The notes below the pieces were generated by a model that saw only the letters and a program-made list of their open reading frames with translations, ran no database searches and had not been told where the DNA came from. A stretch of 64,000 nucleotides of DNA from Wukongibacter sp050859025 (GTDB taxonomy: Bacteria > Bacillota > Clostridia > Peptostreptococcales > Caminicellaceae). The stretch is taken from positions 5,766,001-5,830,000 of the forward strand of contig NZ_CP138200.1 in assembly GCF_050859025.1 (NCBI RefSeq), given 5' to 3'. The position numbers and the translations under genes are program-made. This document shows positions 48,288 to 57,968 of this stretch, piece by piece (position 1 is the first letter of the stretch; each line of letters starts with the position of its first letter).

Positions 48288-49271
48288 TTATACATAACTA
48301 TCTATTCCTCTTACCGATACTTCTCCAGATATAACATTTATTATTTCTCCATCATCCTTTTTTATAACTAATTCTCCATTTTCAGTTATATCTATTGCCT
48401 TTGCAATAATGGTTTCATTTTTATTAATAATCCTTACTGTCCTGCCTAAAGTCACTGATTTTGCTTTACAGATATCTACAGTATTTATAAGGCTCCCAGT
48501 ATTAATGAAATCATAATATAACTTTTCAAACTCTTTGACTATGTTAATCACAATATCCTTTCTTGAAGCCTCCGCGCCTAAAACTCTCTTTATTGACGTG
48601 GCTATATTACTTATTCCATCTGAAAATTCATCTATATTTACATTTACTCCTATTCCTACTATTACATAGTTTATATTATTTAGTTCTGCATTCATCTCTG
48701 TCAATATTCCACACACCTTTTTATTATCAAGGATTATATCATTTGGCCATTTAATCCCTGCCTTGAGGCCCGTAACATTATCTATTGCATTGGCAACGGC
48801 TGCTGCAGTTATTTCAGTTATTTTTGCCGCCTCATTAGGGTGTATAAGCGGTCTTAACAGCATTGACATATAAATGCTTGTCCCTGGAGGTGAAACCCAA
48901 TGTCGTCCCAATCTTCCTCTTCCACCAGTCTGTTGTTCACCAATTACTATAGTTCCTTCTACAGCACCCTCCAAGGCTAATTTTTTCACATAATTATTTG
49001 TTGAATCGACTTGCTGTAGGTAGTAAATACTGTCTCCAAGTCTGTTCCTATCAAGCTCTATTAAAAGTTCATCCTTTGATAAGGTGTCTGGCTCTTCGAT
49101 AAGCTTATATCCCCTTCTAGGTATTGACTCTATTTTATATCCTTCCTGCTTTAATGCATTTATATATTTCCAGATAGAAGTTCTTGTTACTCCTAATTGA
49201 TTGCTCAATTGCTCTCCAGATATAAAGCAATTTTTATTTTTCTTTAGGACTTCTAATACATCTCTTTTCAA
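48288..49271 (-). CDS. birA: Bifunctional biotin-protein ligase / biotin repressor
   Basis: About 327 residues if it starts at TTG 49271 with GGAGGG upstream; an ATG ten codons earlier (49301) is the alternative. The N-terminal winged HTH (about 5-60, SNQLGVTRTSIWKYINAL) makes it a repressor type. The ligase domain has GGRGRLGRHW, KWPNDIIL and GIGVNVN. It attaches biotin to carrier lysines, here most obviously the biotin carrier encoded at 50966-51364. Confidence 0.96.
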   Translation of the reverse strand: MKRDVLEVLKKNKNCFISGEQLSNQLGVTRTSIWKYINALKQEGYKIESIPRRGYKLIEEPDTLSKDELLIELDRNRLGDSIYYLQQVDSTNNYVKKLALEGAVEGTIVIGEQQTGGRGRLGRHWVSPPGTSIYMSMLLRPLIHPNEAAKITEITAAAVANAIDNVTGLKAGIKWPNDIILDNKKVCGILTEMNAELNNINYVIVGIGVNVNIDEFSDGISNIATSIKRVLGAEASRKDIVINIVKEFEKLYYDFINTGSLINTVDICKAKSVTLGRTVRIINKNETIIAKAIDITENGELVIKKDDGEIINVISGEVSVRGIDSYV

Positions 49272-49301
49272 TTCTAGCCCTCCGTTTCCATTCCAAATCA
49301 T

Positions 49302-49719
49302 CTATTTACGCACTTTTAGTTGAGATTTTTAGTCCACAACTATAAATATTCAAGTATAACTCTATATAATAAACCTTTTTCATTTTATTCTTCATAGAAT
49401 TTTATAGGATACAAGACTCTAAAGATTTAAAATCAAAAAGATCTATTATTTTATATAGAAATTTTAATAAAAACTTTTTTGTTTGAATTTTATTATCCTT
49501 TAAAGTTACTTACCAGCTATATAGACAGAAATGCTTATAATTCTATTTTCGCTCTTCTCAATTATATATTAAATTGCCCCTCATGTAAAAATAAAGTTTA
49601 TAACTCTAAAACAATTTTTTAATGTAACAAATAACAGGCAAATGCCTGTTATTTGTCACAGCCCATCATATTGTTGACTTTGTCAATAATCCGGAAAAAA
49701 ACAGGCATACGCCTGTTTT
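49302..49719. other. Spacer with two stacked hairpins
   Basis: No gene. At 49627-49656, 14-base arms (ACAAATAACAGGCA / TGCCTGTTATTTGT) with a 2-nt loop form a perfect hairpin without a T run. At 49695-49721 a related hairpin with the same ACAGGC core is a classical terminator. Confidence 0.65.
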
Positions 49720-49721
49720 TT
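49695..49721. terminator. Bidirectional terminator after the decarboxylase beta subunit
   Basis: AAAAAACAGGC / GCCTGTTTTTT around ATAC. A/T tracts on both sides let it act on both strands. It overlaps the stop of the minus-strand gene. Confidence 0.85.
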
Positions 49722-50919
49722 ATCCAAATAATGATAACAGTACACCCGCTGCAACGGCAGAACCGATAACCCCCGCAACGTTTGGTCCCATTGCATGCAT
49801 TAGTAGGAAGTTTGAAGGATTCTCCTTTTGTCCAACTACCTGAGATACCCTTGCTGCCATTGGTACTGCTGATACCCCTGCTGAACCTATAAGTGGATTT
49901 ATCTTTCCACCGGATACCTTGTACATTATCTTTCCTAGTAGTACTCCCGCTGCTGTACCTACTCCAAATGCAAGTACTCCTAGTACTATTATTTTTATTG
50001 TCTCAAGCTGTAGGAATCTTTCTGCTGTTGCCGTTGCACCAACTGATATTCCTAGGAATATTGTTACTATGTTGATTAGTGCATTTGTTGCTGTCTCAGT
50101 AAGTCTTGCAACAACCATCGATTCTCTAAACAGGTTTCCAAGCATTAGCATTCCAACTAGCGCTGTTGCTGGTGGAAGCATTAATGATACTAATAATGTA
50201 ACCATTACTGGGAATAGTATTTTTTCCTTTTGTGATACTGGTCTTAATTGGTCCATCTTTACAATACGTTCTTTTTTCGTTGTCAGTGCCATCATTATAG
50301 GCGGCTGGATTACCGGTACCAGTGCCATATATGAATAGGCTGCAACGGCTATTGGTCCTAGTATCTCTGGTGCTAGTCTTGATGCTAGATATATTGCTGT
50401 AGGTCCATCGGCTCCACCGATTATACCTATTGCTCCCGCTTGCTGTGCGTTAAATCCAAGTAATATAGCTCCAAGGAAGGTTGTAAATATCCCAAATTGT
50501 GCTGCCGCACCTAGAAGTAATGCCTTTGGATTTGCTATAAGTGGTCCAAAGTCTGTCATCGCTCCTACTCCCATGAATATGATAGGTGGGAATATTCCAA
50601 GTTCATCCCCTTGGAAAAAGTACCATAACAGTCCTCCTGGATCTGCATGTTCTGCTATTGGTTGTGTCACTGTTAGGTGTAATCCTTCTGCAATTTGTCT
50701 TAGGGTTTCCCCATTTAAATGATGAGGAGCCATTAATCCTGCCTTCGGTAGGTTTGTAAGGAGCATACCAAAGGCAATAGGAACTAGTAGTAACGGCTCA
50801 AATCCTTTTTTAATGGCAAGGTATAGCAAAAAGCATGATATTAATAGCATTACGCCATTTTGCCACGGAAAGCCGTAAAAGCCTGTGCTTTCTATAAACT
50901 TTATTATCGCCTGACCCAT
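49720..50919 (-). CDS. mmdB: Na+-translocating decarboxylase, beta subunit (membrane)
   Basis: 399 residues, highly hydrophobic, with about 9-11 TM segments. Conserved beta-subunit regions are present: a GIIGGADGPTAIYLASRLAP motif with the key aspartate, and GNLFRESMVVARL and AGVSAVPMAARV further on. It binds the carboxybiotin carrier, catalyses decarboxylation and exports Na+. Last gene of the decarboxylase set, 46 bases after the biotin carrier. Which CoA ester is used follows from neighbours: methylmalonyl-CoA. Confidence 0.93.
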   Translation of the reverse strand: MGQAIIKFIESTGFYGFPWQNGVMLLISCFLLYLAIKKGFEPLLLVPIAFGMLLTNLPKAGLMAPHHLNGETLRQIAEGLHLTVTQPIAEHADPGGLLWYFFQGDELGIFPPIIFMGVGAMTDFGPLIANPKALLLGAAAQFGIFTTFLGAILLGFNAQQAGAIGIIGGADGPTAIYLASRLAPEILGPIAVAAYSYMALVPVIQPPIMMALTTKKERIVKMDQLRPVSQKEKILFPVMVTLLVSLMLPPATALVGMLMLGNLFRESMVVARLTETATNALINIVTIFLGISVGATATAERFLQLETIKIIVLGVLAFGVGTAAGVLLGKIMYKVSGGKINPLIGSAGVSAVPMAARVSQVVGQKENPSNFLLMHAMGPNVAGVIGSAVAAGVLLSLFG

Positions 50920-50965
50920 TCGTGCATCTCCTTTCCTTCGAAATGTTCTTTTCTAGAAATAGATA

Positions 50966-51364
50966 TTATCCTAGGACTATAAGAACATCTCCTGCATTTA
51001 CTGATGCACCCTTTGATACATTAACAGAAACTACTTTTCCATCTGCAGGTGCCATTATTTCGTTTTCCATCTTCATAGCTTCTAATATAAGTAATACGTC
51101 TCCATTTGAAACTGTATCTCCTACATTTACCTTTATATCAAGGATTGTTCCTGGCATTGGAGCCGCTATTGTGTTTCCGCCTGCTGGTGCTGGCGTAGCT
51201 GGTGCTGCTGGCTTTGGTGCTGGCGCTGCTGGTTTTGGCGCTGCTGGTGCTGCCGCTCTTGGTGCCGCAGCTGGTCTTGAAACCGGTGCTGATGCTGCTC
51301 CCCCTAATTCTTCTACCTCAACTTCATAGGACTTTCCATTCACATTTATATTGAATTTTCTCAT
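50966..51364 (-). CDS. mmdC: Biotin carrier subunit of the decarboxylase
   Basis: 132 residues. A short N-terminal strand domain is followed by an alanine/proline-rich flexible arm (about 22-62). The C-terminal biotinyl domain has the biotinylation motif EAMKM, with lysine 98. It shuttles carboxyl groups from the carboxyltransferase to the membrane beta subunit. GGAGG supports the start. BirA encoded nearby is its likely ligase. Confidence 0.95.
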   Translation of the reverse strand: MRKFNINVNGKSYEVEVEELGGAASAPVSRPAAAPRAAAPAAPKPAAPAPKPAAPATPAPAGGNTIAAPMPGTILDIKVNVGDTVSNGDVLLILEAMKMENEIMAPADGKVVSVNVSKGASVNAGDVLIVLG

Positions 51365-51509
51365 TTTACTTCCTCCTTCAAATCATGTGGTTTTGTGTGA
51401 AATTATATGCAAGTTCCGTTCCTTGCTTACTATCACACCATTATACTTTTTTCTATTATTTCATTTCTTATTTAACAATCAGGCTATATGAATTAATCAA
51501 AATCGCTTT

Positions 51510-51920
51510 TTACAGCATATTATTCATTTGATCTATTCTTCCTGCTCTTCCCCAGGCTGGAGTAGAATCCGCTACCCTTACGATATTTCTTACTACTATA
51601 TTGTGGGTAGATGTATTTAAACTTGCCGCTATGGCAGCTGTTATAACTGCTACTAGCTCTTCATTATCTTCCTCTGCCTCTATTGGAGCTGGCTTTGGTG
51701 CTGGCGCTGGGGCCTTAGCTACTTGAACAGCTTCTTTCTTTTGACTAGCTACAAACTTTGTCATCATGATGATTAGACCCCATAGGATCATAAGCACAAC
51801 GAAGGTTATAGCCATACCTAATATTGCTACGGTACCCGATGCTAAAAGCTTTTCTCCTAGGGTCATGCTTTTTATAAGCTCGGGATTAGAAAATCTTTCG
51901 AGTAGGCTCAAATTTTCCAT
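51510..51920 (-). CDS. mmdD: Decarboxylase delta/OadG-type small membrane subunit
   Basis: 136 residues. One TM helix at about 30-55 (ILGMAITFVVLMILWGLIIM) is followed by a proline/alanine/lysine-rich linker and an acidic C-terminal region ending in IVRNIVRVADSTPAWGRAGR. This is the OadG/MmdD layout, which holds the carboxyltransferase to the membrane part. The AGAGGTG site fits the start. It lies between the carboxyltransferase and the biotin carrier. Confidence 0.9.
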   Translation of the reverse strand: MENLSLLERFSNPELIKSMTLGEKLLASGTVAILGMAITFVVLMILWGLIIMMTKFVASQKKEAVQVAKAPAPAPKPAPIEAEEDNEELVAVITAAIAASLNTSTHNIVVRNIVRVADSTPAWGRAGRIDQMNNML

Positions 51921-52088
51921 TATTTCACCTCTTTCTGACTATGTGGATTTAACCGCATCCTGCTGAAAGCTTCACAGCAAAGACCTTAAGTCATTCTTTG
52001 AAGCTAAATTAAAGATTATGAATGTATTTCTATATGGATTTATTATCTTTTACTTCTATTCTAATAATCCAGCCATTAGTTCTTTTAA

Positions 52089-53636
52089 CTATAGTGGAAT
52101 ATTTCCGTGCTTTTTAACTGGTCTTGTATCTCTCTTAGAAGCTAGCATATTAAAAGCATCAACAAGTCTTGGTCTTGTAGTGCTTGGTTCTATTACATCA
52201 TCAACGAATCCTCTTTCCGCAGCTTTGTAAGGAGTTGCGAACTCTGCAGTGTATTCATCGATTTTCTTTTGTCTCATTGCCGCAGGGTCTTTTGCATCTG
52301 ATATATCTTTTCTAAAGATAATATTAGCCGCTCCCTTTGGTCCCATAACAGCTATTTCAGCAGATGGCCATGCGATTACAACGTCAGCACCAAGGTCCTT
52401 TGAACACATAGCTAGATATGATCCACCATATGCCTTTCTTACGATAAGAGATACCTTAGGTACAGTTGCTTCACTGTATGCATAAAGCATTTTAGCACCG
52501 TGTCTGATGATTCCACCATACTCTTGATTAGTTCCCGGTAAGAATCCTGGTACGTCTATTATGTTAAGTAGTGGTATATTGAAGGCATCACATGTTCTTA
52601 TAAATCTTGAAGATTTATCGGAAGCATTAATATCAAGGCATCCAGCAAGTACCTTTGGTTGATTAGCTATGATTCCCACTGTGCTTCCATTAATTCTTGC
52701 AAAGCAAGTAATAATATTTTGTGCAAAGAAAGGTTGGTATTCGTAGAAGTCAGCATCATCTACTATTAATGAGATAACATCCTTAATATCGTATGGCTTG
52801 TTTGGATTGTCTGGAATAATTGTATCAAGCTCTGGTATGATTCTATTTATATCGTCGCTTGTATCAAATACTGGAGCTGTCTCCATATTGTTTGATGGTA
52901 AGAAACTAAGTAATCTTCTAATTTGTGCTATACAGTCTTCATCATTTGAAGCTACGAATTGAGCCACACCACTAGTGCTATTGTGTGTCATAGCTCCACC
53001 TAAAGCTTCTGCAGACACTTCTTCTCCTGTAACAGTCTTAATAACTTGTGGTCCTGTTATAAACATCTGGCTAGTTTGATCTACCATGTATATAAAGTCA
53101 GTTAATGCTGGTGAGTATACAGCTCCACCGGCACAAGGTCCCATGATAGCTGATATCTGAGGGATAACACCTGAAGCTATTGTATTTTTGTAAAATATCT
53201 TTCCGTATCCTGAAAGAGCATCTACTGCTTCTTGAATTCTCGCCCCACCAGAATCATTAAGTCCTACAACTGGCGCTCCTACCTTTAAAGCGTTATCTAA
53301 TACTTTACATATTTTTGCTGCGTGCATTTCTCCAAGAGAACCACCAACAACAGTAAAGTCTTGAGCAAAGGCATACACTAATCTTCCATCTACCATACCG
53401 TAGCCTGATACTACACCTTCACCTGGGGCTTCTAATTTTTCCATTCCAAAGTTTGTACATCTGTGAGTTACAAAGGCATCAAGTTCTACAAAGGTTCCTT
53501 CATCAAATAGAAGGTTAATTCTTTCCCTTGCAGTAAGTTTACCCTTTGCATGCTGCTTCTCTATTCTTTTTGCTCCACCGCCTTCCATTATCTTCTGGCG
53601 GCGCTTACGTAAATCTTCTAATTTGTTTACAGCCAT
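52089..53636 (-). CDS. mmdA: Methylmalonyl-CoA decarboxylase, carboxyltransferase alpha subunit
   Basis: 515 residues, the normal size for MmdA and propionyl-CoA carboxylase beta chains. Crotonase-like carboxyltransferase motifs are present: an N-terminal GGGAKRIEKQHAKGKLTARE, an oxyanion region with MGPCAGGAVYSPALTDF (about 164-180), and a second half with DVPGFLPGTNQEYGGIIRHG and RKAYGGSYLAM. It transfers the carboxyl group from methylmalonyl-CoA to biotin. TAGGAGGT precedes the ATG. The neighbouring epimerase and mutase support methylmalonyl-CoA rather than oxaloacetate or glutaconyl-CoA. Confidence 0.95.
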   Translation of the reverse strand: MAVNKLEDLRKRRQKIMEGGGAKRIEKQHAKGKLTARERINLLFDEGTFVELDAFVTHRCTNFGMEKLEAPGEGVVSGYGMVDGRLVYAFAQDFTVVGGSLGEMHAAKICKVLDNALKVGAPVVGLNDSGGARIQEAVDALSGYGKIFYKNTIASGVIPQISAIMGPCAGGAVYSPALTDFIYMVDQTSQMFITGPQVIKTVTGEEVSAEALGGAMTHNSTSGVAQFVASNDEDCIAQIRRLLSFLPSNNMETAPVFDTSDDINRIIPELDTIIPDNPNKPYDIKDVISLIVDDADFYEYQPFFAQNIITCFARINGSTVGIIANQPKVLAGCLDINASDKSSRFIRTCDAFNIPLLNIIDVPGFLPGTNQEYGGIIRHGAKMLYAYSEATVPKVSLIVRKAYGGSYLAMCSKDLGADVVIAWPSAEIAVMGPKGAANIIFRKDISDAKDPAAMRQKKIDEYTAEFATPYKAAERGFVDDVIEPSTTRPRLVDAFNMLASKRDTRPVKKHGNIPL

Positions 53637-53742
53637 TATTCTACCTCCTATTGCACATATTATAGATTAACAACATTAGATTTTATTGTTTCTTTAATGT
53701 TGCTTAATCTTATCTCCACTGATCTTCTCAGCTTAAAATTTG

Positions 53743-54147
53743 TTATTGTCTCTCGCTAAGTTCAACTAATACACCGTGTGAACTCTTTGGATGCATGAAT
53801 GCTATCTTAGCTCCACCAGCACCATATCTTGGTTTCTCATCAATCATTCTAAAACCTTTTTCTTTCATATACTCAATTGCTTCTTCGATATTTTCAACTT
53901 TAAAAGCTACGTGCTGGATTCCTTCGCCTTTTTTCTCGATGAATTTAGCAATAGGTCCGTCAGGTGAAGTTGACTCAAGAAGCTCTACCTCTGTATCTCC
54001 TACTGGTAAGAAAGCTACTTTTACCTTTTGCTCTTCTACAGTTTCTGTTCCATGAAGCTCTAATCCTAATGCTTCAGTATAAAACTTTAATGTTTCATCT
54101 AAATTTTTTACAGCTATACCAATATGGTCTACCTTTAAAACTTTCAT
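53743..54147 (-). CDS. mce: Methylmalonyl-CoA epimerase
   Basis: 134 residues in the vicinal-oxygen-chelate fold, with two beta-alpha-beta modules. Metal ligands are visible: H9 in KVDHIGIAVKNL, a glutamate in EVELLE, H99 in IQHVAFKV, and E in GVLVELSE. It interconverts R and S methylmalonyl-CoA, linking the mutase to the decarboxylase. An AAAGGAGGAG ribosome binding site is present. About 100 bases separate it from mmdA. Confidence 0.95.
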   Translation of the reverse strand: MKVLKVDHIGIAVKNLDETLKFYTEALGLELHGTETVEEQKVKVAFLPVGDTEVELLESTSPDGPIAKFIEKKGEGIQHVAFKVENIEEAIEYMKEKGFRMIDEKPRYGAGGAKIAFMHPKSSHGVLVELSERQ

Positions 54148-54270
54148 TCTAACTCCTCCTTTAATAATATTATTAATTAAGTAATGATTTATAATAAATA
54201 GTACTCACCTTCATCGGTCACCTGCATGTGTCAACTGCCTCGGGCTTATATATTTTGAGTCATAACTTTT

Positions 54271-54409
54271 AGGTCAAGATTGAGATTAAGACTGAGATTA
54301 GATATTATAGTCAAATTCTTTATCTCTATCTAAATTCGTATGGCTTAATTTTTTTGTAGACAAGAATGACTCTAATTATTAATCTTAAGCTTAATCTTAA
54401 TCTCGACCA
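54271..54409. repeat. Long imperfect inverted repeat between mce and meaB
   Basis: Left arm GGTCAAGATTGAGATTAAG... (54271-54302) and right arm ...TTAATCTTAATCTCGACC (54371-54409) can pair over about 30 bases, around 68 bases of AT-rich loop. Each arm is built from repeated GAGATTAAG-type units. It lies in the intergenic leader of mce. It could be an mRNA-processing or attenuator structure, or a small transposable element. Confidence 0.55.
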
Positions 54410-54429
54410 CAAAGTCCTACTTTTAAAAC

Positions 54430-55359
54430 TTACTTTAGCTCTTTAAATATCTTGTCACAGGCTGTATAAGGATCTAATTCCCTTACTGCCACTTCTTTTG
54501 CTAGTACATCAATCATTTCTTCTTTATTAGACTTATCTAATAATATACTCATAAGTTTTTGCTGAACTAAATCAATTATTTCGTTCTTGCAATTTTTAAT
54601 TCTTCTTGCTTCCTTTTCACCAGTTTCTTCTAGGTAATTCTTATGCTTTTCAACCTGGTTTAAAAGTTCTTCTATCCCCTTATTGTCAACTGCCACAACT
54701 AACTCAACCGGTGGACGCCAATCTGATTTGTTAAAGTCCAGCATCATATTAATTTCTCTTGCTGTTCTTTTCGCTCCATCTCTGTCAGCTTTGTTTACTG
54801 CAAACACATCTCCTATTTCCATAATTCCTGCCTTAATTGCCTGTATATCATCTCCAAGGCCTGGAACCATTACCATAATAGTAGTGTCACAGCTTTTAAC
54901 TATATCTACTTCTGACTGACCTACTCCAACAGTTTCAATGAATATATAGTCACATCCATAAATATCAAGTACTTTAACAGCAGCTTGAGTAGATTCAGAT
55001 AAACCTCCAAGGTGACCTCTAGCTCCCATACTTCTAATGAAAACGCCACGGTCTAAGTTAAGATCAGACATTCTTACTCTATCTCCAAGTATTGATCCTC
55101 CCGTAAAAGGACTTGTAGGGTCAACAGCAATGATACCTATCTTCTTATCTCTTTTCCTAAGGGCCTTAACAAGCTTATCAGTGAGTGTACTCTTCCCTGC
55201 ACCCGGTGGTCCAGTTATACCTATTACATAGGCATTACCAGATTTAGGATATAATTTTTTGAGAATCTCAAAGGCTTCTAAGTCCTTGTTTTCTAGCAAG
55301 GTTATAAGCCTTGCTGCTGCTCTTTTATTACCACTCAGTAGTTTTTCAGCAAGCTCCAT
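54430..55359 (-). CDS. meaB: MeaB/ArgK GTPase, methylmalonyl-CoA mutase chaperone
   Basis: 309 residues of the G3E GTPase family. P-loop GPPGAGKST is at about 49-57. Then come DPTSPFTGGSILGDRVRM (switch region), ETVGVGQSEVD and base-recognition NKAD. MeaB loads and protects adenosylcobalamin on the mutase and ejects damaged cofactor. AGGTGG precedes the ATG. It lies between mutase subunits and the epimerase. Confidence 0.96.
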   Translation of the reverse strand: MELAEKLLSGNKRAAARLITLLENKDLEAFEILKKLYPKSGNAYVIGITGPPGAGKSTLTDKLVKALRKRDKKIGIIAVDPTSPFTGGSILGDRVRMSDLNLDRGVFIRSMGARGHLGGLSESTQAAVKVLDIYGCDYIFIETVGVGQSEVDIVKSCDTTIMVMVPGLGDDIQAIKAGIMEIGDVFAVNKADRDGAKRTAREINMMLDFNKSDWRPPVELVVAVDNKGIEELLNQVEKHKNYLEETGEKEARRIKNCKNEIIDLVQQKLMSILLDKSNKEEMIDVLAKEVAVRELDPYTACDKIFKELK

Positions 55360-55679
55360 TTATATAACACCACCTATTTTTGACAAAGCCAATTATATTA
55401 TTGCCTTTACCGACAATCTAGACGCTTAACAGTGCTTCTTTTTTAAATCTCATATTTCAAATTGAAAGTATTAGTCATTACTCAGAGTCTTTTCTTTAGG
55501 ACTTGTAGCATAGAACTTAGGGCTATATATATGCTGGCAATAAGGCCCCAACCTTATTACCAGCTGTGGAGAGTTCCCAGTAAAACTTAATTTATATATA
55601 CATATACTCAGTTTTTCTAAAAGTTTTAAACATATATGAATTAAAACTTTTACTGAAATCTCTATATTTTTCTATTTAA
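55360..55679. repeat. Spacer with hairpin element E1 (55578-55655)
   Basis: No gene. CAGTAAAACTTAATTTATAT... and the complementary ...GAATTAAAACTTTTACTG form a long imperfect hairpin around a centre containing TACTCAG. Related elements lie at 58061-58139 and 60552-60661. Confidence 0.6.
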
Positions 55680-56075
55680 TTATGCTTTTACGTTTTCTTT
55701 AATATAATCTATAGTAACTTGTGTTGGAGTACCAGGAGTAAACACTTCTGAAACTCCCTTTTCCTTTAAGTATGGAATGTCTTCATCTGGAATTACTCCA
55801 CCGCCAACAACTAGCATATCTTCAGCGTCTTCAGCCTTTAATAACTCTACTACCTTTGGAAGTAATGTGTTGTGTGCACCTGATAATATACTCATCGCAA
55901 CTACATCAACGTCCTCTTGAACTGCTGCACTTACTATTTGCTCTGGAGTTTGTCTAAGTCCTGTATAGATAACTTCCATCCCCGCATCTCTTAACGCTCT
56001 AGCTATAACTTTAGCTCCTCTGTCATGACCATCTAATCCTGGCTTAGCAACTAAAACTCTAATAGGTCTATCCAT
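55680..56075 (-). CDS. Methylmalonyl-CoA mutase, B12-binding small subunit
   Basis: 131 residues forming a free-standing cobalamin-binding Rossmann domain. VAKPGLDGHDRGAKVIARAL holds the D-x-H-x-x-G motif, in which H17 replaces the lower axial ligand of B12. SILSGAH and GGGVIPDED follow. Together with the 559-residue subunit encoded just upstream it makes a complete mutase that in many bacteria is a single chain. AAAGGAGGA precedes the ATG. Confidence 0.96.
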   Translation of the reverse strand: MDRPIRVLVAKPGLDGHDRGAKVIARALRDAGMEVIYTGLRQTPEQIVSAAVQEDVDVVAMSILSGAHNTLLPKVVELLKAEDAEDMLVVGGGVIPDEDIPYLKEKGVSEVFTPGTPTQVTIDYIKENVKA

Positions 56076-56288
56076 TAATTCTTCCTCCTTTTCTTTACTT
56101 GGAAAAAAATTACTTAGATTTTTCTTCGAGTTCTACTCTAATACTTTCTTTAGTAATCTATTTCCACCGTTTCTTCACGATTCTTTTATAATAGATAGGA
56201 AATTATGAACTTCCAAAGCTATCCATAAATATGATTTCCACTATGTGTTTGAAAAAGTCAACCTTTAGAATCGTTATCAAAGACTTTA

Positions 56289-57968
56289 TTATAAGTTAAC
56301 AGATTGTTGATACTCTCCAAATACTTCTCTCATTACTCCACAGATTTCTCCTAGAGTAGCATAAACTCTAACAGCATCTAATATGAATGGCATTAGGTTA
56401 TCATCACCTTCGCATGCCTTTCTTAAAGCTTCTAATTTTTCTGTAACGGCTTCGTTATCTCTTTCAGCTCTTAACTTAGCCAGCTTCTCTTTTTGAAGCT
56501 CTCCAACAGATGGGTCAACTCTAAGAAGTCCCTTAGGAGCTTCTTCTTCGATTTGGAACTTGTTCATACCAACAACGATTCTTTCATTAGATTCAACTTC
56601 TTTTTGATATTGATAAGCTGCATCCATGATTTCTTGTTGGATGTATCCCATATCGATAGCCTTTGGTGCTCCACCGATTTCGTCAATCTTCTTGATATAC
56701 TCCATAGCTTTATCTTCAATCTCTTTAGTCTTAGCTTCAATGTAGTATGAACCAGCTAATGGATCAACTGTATTTGTAACACCACTTTCATATGCTACAA
56801 CTTGCTGAGTTCTAAGTGCCACTCTTACTGAATCTTCAGTTGGAAGGGCTAATGCTTCATCCTTAGAGTTAGTGTGTAATGACTGAGTTCCACCAAGTAC
56901 TGCCGCAAGGGTTTGTATTGCAACACGAACTATATTGTTTTCTGGTTGTTGTGCAGTTAATGTAGATCCACCAGTTTGTGTATGGAACTTAAGTCTCATT
57001 GAATTAGCTTTCTTTGCTCCAAATCTTTCCTTCATAATCTTAGCCCATAGTCTTCTTGCTGCTCTAAACTTAGCAACCTCTTCTAATAAGTCATTATGAG
57101 CATTGAAGAAGAATGAAAGTCTAGGTGCAAATGAGTCTACATCTAATCCAGCTTTGATAGCCGCATCAACATATGCAATACCATCAGCTAATGTAAATCC
57201 AACTTCTTGAGCTGCTGTTGAACCAGCCTCTCTAATGTGGTAACCGGAGATACTAATTGTATTCCACTTAGGAACTTCTTTTGAACAATATTCAAAAATG
57301 TTAGTTATAAGTCTCATTGATGGCTCTGTTGGGAATATATATGTTCCACGAGCTATATATTCTTTTAATATATCATTTTGGATTGTTCCTCTTAATAAAT
57401 CTGCATTAACACCTTGCTTCTCTCCTACTGCTATATACATAGCTAGTAATACTGATGCAGGTGCATTTATAGTCATTGAAGTACTTACTTTGTCAAGTGG
57501 TATTCCATCAAATAATAATTCCATATCAGCTAATGAGTCGATAGCAACCCCAACCTTACCAACTTCACCCTCTGATAATGAATGATCTGAGTCATAACCT
57601 ATTTGTGTCGGAAGGTCAAATGCCACAGATAGACCCATAGAACCTTGTTCTATAAGGTATTTATATCTCTTGTTTGATTCTTCTGCTGTAGCAAATCCAG
57701 CATACATTCTCATTGTCCAAAGTCTACCTCTGTACATCGTAGGCTGTGCACCACGAGTGTATGGATATGCTCCTGGCATTCCTAAATCTTCATTGTAGTC
57801 AAGATCTTCGATGTCAGCTGGTGTGTATAATCTGTTTACATCATCACCAGATCCTGTATAGAATTTTTCTTGTCTTTCTGGTCTTTTCTCTAATGATTGT
57901 TGAGTCTTCTGGTCAAAGGCTTCAAAGCCTTCTTTAATTTGGGTCATTTTTTCCTTATCAAACATCAT
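56289..57968 (-). CDS. Methylmalonyl-CoA mutase, large (substrate-binding) subunit
   Basis: 559 residues, a TIM barrel without the B12 domain. Characteristic segments are PGAYPYTRGAQPTMYRGRLW, GLSVAFDLPTQIGYDSDH, RLKFHTQTGGSTLTAQQP and a GGTQSLHTNS motif. It rearranges succinyl-CoA to methylmalonyl-CoA with the separately encoded B12 subunit. AAAGGAGG precedes tandem ATGs. The split into 559 + 131 residues is normal for Clostridia and archaea. Confidence 0.96.
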   Translation of the reverse strand: MMFDKEKMTQIKEGFEAFDQKTQQSLEKRPERQEKFYTGSGDDVNRLYTPADIEDLDYNEDLGMPGAYPYTRGAQPTMYRGRLWTMRMYAGFATAEESNKRYKYLIEQGSMGLSVAFDLPTQIGYDSDHSLSEGEVGKVGVAIDSLADMELLFDGIPLDKVSTSMTINAPASVLLAMYIAVGEKQGVNADLLRGTIQNDILKEYIARGTYIFPTEPSMRLITNIFEYCSKEVPKWNTISISGYHIREAGSTAAQEVGFTLADGIAYVDAAIKAGLDVDSFAPRLSFFFNAHNDLLEEVAKFRAARRLWAKIMKERFGAKKANSMRLKFHTQTGGSTLTAQQPENNIVRVAIQTLAAVLGGTQSLHTNSKDEALALPTEDSVRVALRTQQVVAYESGVTNTVDPLAGSYYIEAKTKEIEDKAMEYIKKIDEIGGAPKAIDMGYIQQEIMDAAYQYQKEVESNERIVVGMNKFQIEEEAPKGLLRVDPSVGELQKEKLAKLRAERDNEAVTEKLEALRKACEGDDNLMPFILDAVRVYATLGEICGVMREVFGEYQQSVNL

